Assembly (NCBI GenBank): GCA_021776115.1
Contig: JAJFGN010000010.1
Span: forward strand, 1 to 64,000
Origin: Kiloniellaceae bacterium
GTDB lineage: Bacteria; Pseudomonadota; Alphaproteobacteria; Kiloniellales; J153
Length of the DNA: 64,000 nt
Reading direction: 5' to 3'
Part shown: positions 63,055-64,000 of the stretch, one piece after another
Position numbering within the stretch: position 1 is the stretch's first letter
How the letters are laid out: each line of letters starts with the position of its first letter
Notes under the pieces: model-generated
Told to the model about the DNA's origin: nothing
The model's input: only the letters and a program-made list of their open reading frames with translations
Databases searched by the model: none
Translations under genes and position numbers: made by a program

Positions 63055-64000
63055 TCAGGTGCGGAACAAGCTGCGGCGGCCGAACAGCGGTGAGCGCTCA
63101 CCGATGGAGTGACGGTCGGTGTGGTAGCGTGCGACGCGATCTACCTTGTCGCTTGAACCAAAGGCCAGCGGCACGCGCTGGTGCAACTCTGTCGGGATAA
63201 GATCCAGGATCCGGTGCTCACCGTCCGTCGCCGCACCACCGGCCTGTTCGACAACGAAGGCGATCGGATTCGCCTCGTAAACGAGACGGAGACGGCCATG
63301 TTGGTAGCCCGGCCGATTGTCGCGCGGATAGAGAAAGATCCCGCCGCGAACAAGGACCCGAAACGCTTCAGCAACGAGGGAAGCGATCCAGCGCATATTG
63401 AAGTTTTCGCCGCGCGGCCCCTCGGCGCCGGATATGCAATCGTCGACATAGGCCTGTACCGGCTCATCCCAGTGCCGGTAGTTCGATGCATTAATTGCAT
63501 ATTCCCGTCTGCCCTTCGGGATCTGAACATTCGCGCAGGTCAGCAGAAAAACGCTGCTCTCGCGGTCTAGGGTGAAAATGTGCGTGCCCTGACCCAGAGT
63601 CAGAACGAGGGCGGTTTGCGGCCCATAGATCACGAAACCCGCCGCGAGTTGGTTGCTTCCCGCTTGCTGGAACACGGTCTCGCCCCGCCCCTCCCCCACA
63701 CCGGCCATCGGCAGAATCGAGAAGATCGTCCCGATCGAAACGTTGGTGTCGATATTCGACGAACCATCCAAGGGATCTATAGCTACTGCGAGCGGAGCGT
63801 CATCTTGCAGAATCAGCGCCGTCTCGCTTTCCTCAGAGCCGAGAACCGCGACCGGCGCGCTCTTCAGAGCGGCGACGAACAAAGCGTGGGCCCGGAGATC
63901 AAGCTCCTTCTGTTCGTCGCCGGCGGCATTTCCCCCAACCACTGCGTGGAGCTCACCCGCCATAGGCCCCTGTGCTATGAGACCGGACACCTGCACCGCG
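63055..64000 (-). CDS. cbbF: class I fructose-1,6-bisphosphatase, C-terminal part
   Basis: The gene runs off the right edge; the last 315 residues or so are visible. The substrate and metal motif is AIDPLDGSSNIDTN; YVDDCISG and GGIFLYPRDNR and AFVVEQAGGAATDGEH (here VVEQAGG) are hallmarks. The visible 5' GTG at 63996 is an internal Val codon, because the N-terminal part of the family is missing. It hydrolyses fructose-1,6-bisphosphate, and in this operon also sedoheptulose-1,7-bisphosphate, as an inference. Confidence 0.95.
   Translation of the reverse strand, partial: AVQVSGLIAQGPMAGELHAVVGGNAAGDEQKELDLRAHALFVAALKSAPVAVLGSEESETALILQDDAPLAVAIDPLDGSSNIDTNVSIGTIFSILPMAGVGEGRGETVFQQAGSNQLAAGFVIYGPQTALVLTLGQGTHIFTLDRESSVFLLTCANVQIPKGRREYAINASNYRHWDEPVQAYVDDCISGAEGPRGENFNMRWIASLVAEAFRVLVRGGIFLYPRDNRPGYQHGRLRLVYEANPIAFVVEQAGGAATDGEHRILDLIPTELHQRVPLAFGSSDKVDRVARYHTDRHSIGERSPLFGRRSLFRT

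Overview
This window looks like the chromosome of a GC-rich, metabolically versatile alphaproteobacterium. The evidence is a CpaA-F/TadBC pilus locus of alphaproteobacterial type, a MipZ-type ATPase and a CtrA-like receiver domain (both hallmarks of that class), a CtrA-type TTAA-N7-TTAA box, and many TRAP, CoA-transferase and FCD-GntR genes. A green-type form I RuBisCO operon and phosphoribulokinase show that the organism can fix CO2 by the Calvin cycle. Assignments come from reading sequence and motifs only; no searches were run.

Layout. 1-1572: the 5' part of a chemoreceptor gene (cut by the left edge) and a periplasmic alpha-carbonic anhydrase. 1573-2036: an AT-rich control region. 2037-9022: seven plus-strand genes (ParA ATPase, ribbon-helix-helix protein, PAS_5-like protein, TPR-SPOR lipoprotein, coiled-coil protein, a CtrA-like receiver fused to a MipZ-type ATPase, and a PAP2 membrane enzyme). 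9234-17995: flp pilin with its own terminator, then cpaA-B-C-D-E-F and tadB-tadC. 18129-20035: TauE/SafE exporter and a 2-hydroxyacid dehydrogenase. 20040-31289: a carboxylate catabolism region (CoA-transferase, enoyl-CoA hydratase, TRAP transporter, serine-glyoxylate-type aminotransferase, FAD/Fe-S dehydrogenase, GntR regulator, aldo/keto reductase). 31381-35136: thioesterase, thiE, pyrE, aldehyde dehydrogenase and a small conserved-looking protein. 35459-38451: two bactofilins, then an MFS gene inserted between two copies of a bactofilin/OsmC junction. 38480-43199: a BMP-type nucleoside ABC transporter. 43359-47730: a methyltransferase, DUF2182, rhodanese and DUF1326 cluster opposite an AraC regulator. 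47745-56978: assorted amine, sugar-acid and redox genes with XRE-cupin and TetR regulators. 57199-64000: Calvin operon, transcribed leftwards as cbbF-cbbP-cbbT-cbbA-cbbL-cbbS, with cbbF running off the right edge.

The most unusual feature is the 2037-9022 operon. It places a receiver that aligns without gaps to the phosphorylation site of CtrA on the same polypeptide as a MipZ division-positioning ATPase, next to a septal-peptidoglycan-type SPOR lipoprotein and an orphan ParA/RHH pair, directly upstream of a Tad pilus locus. A CtrA-type box lies 62 bases before the first gene. I infer that this is a candidate system tying pilus placement or activity to cell-cycle and division state. No tRNA, rRNA, CRISPR array or insertion sequence was seen.
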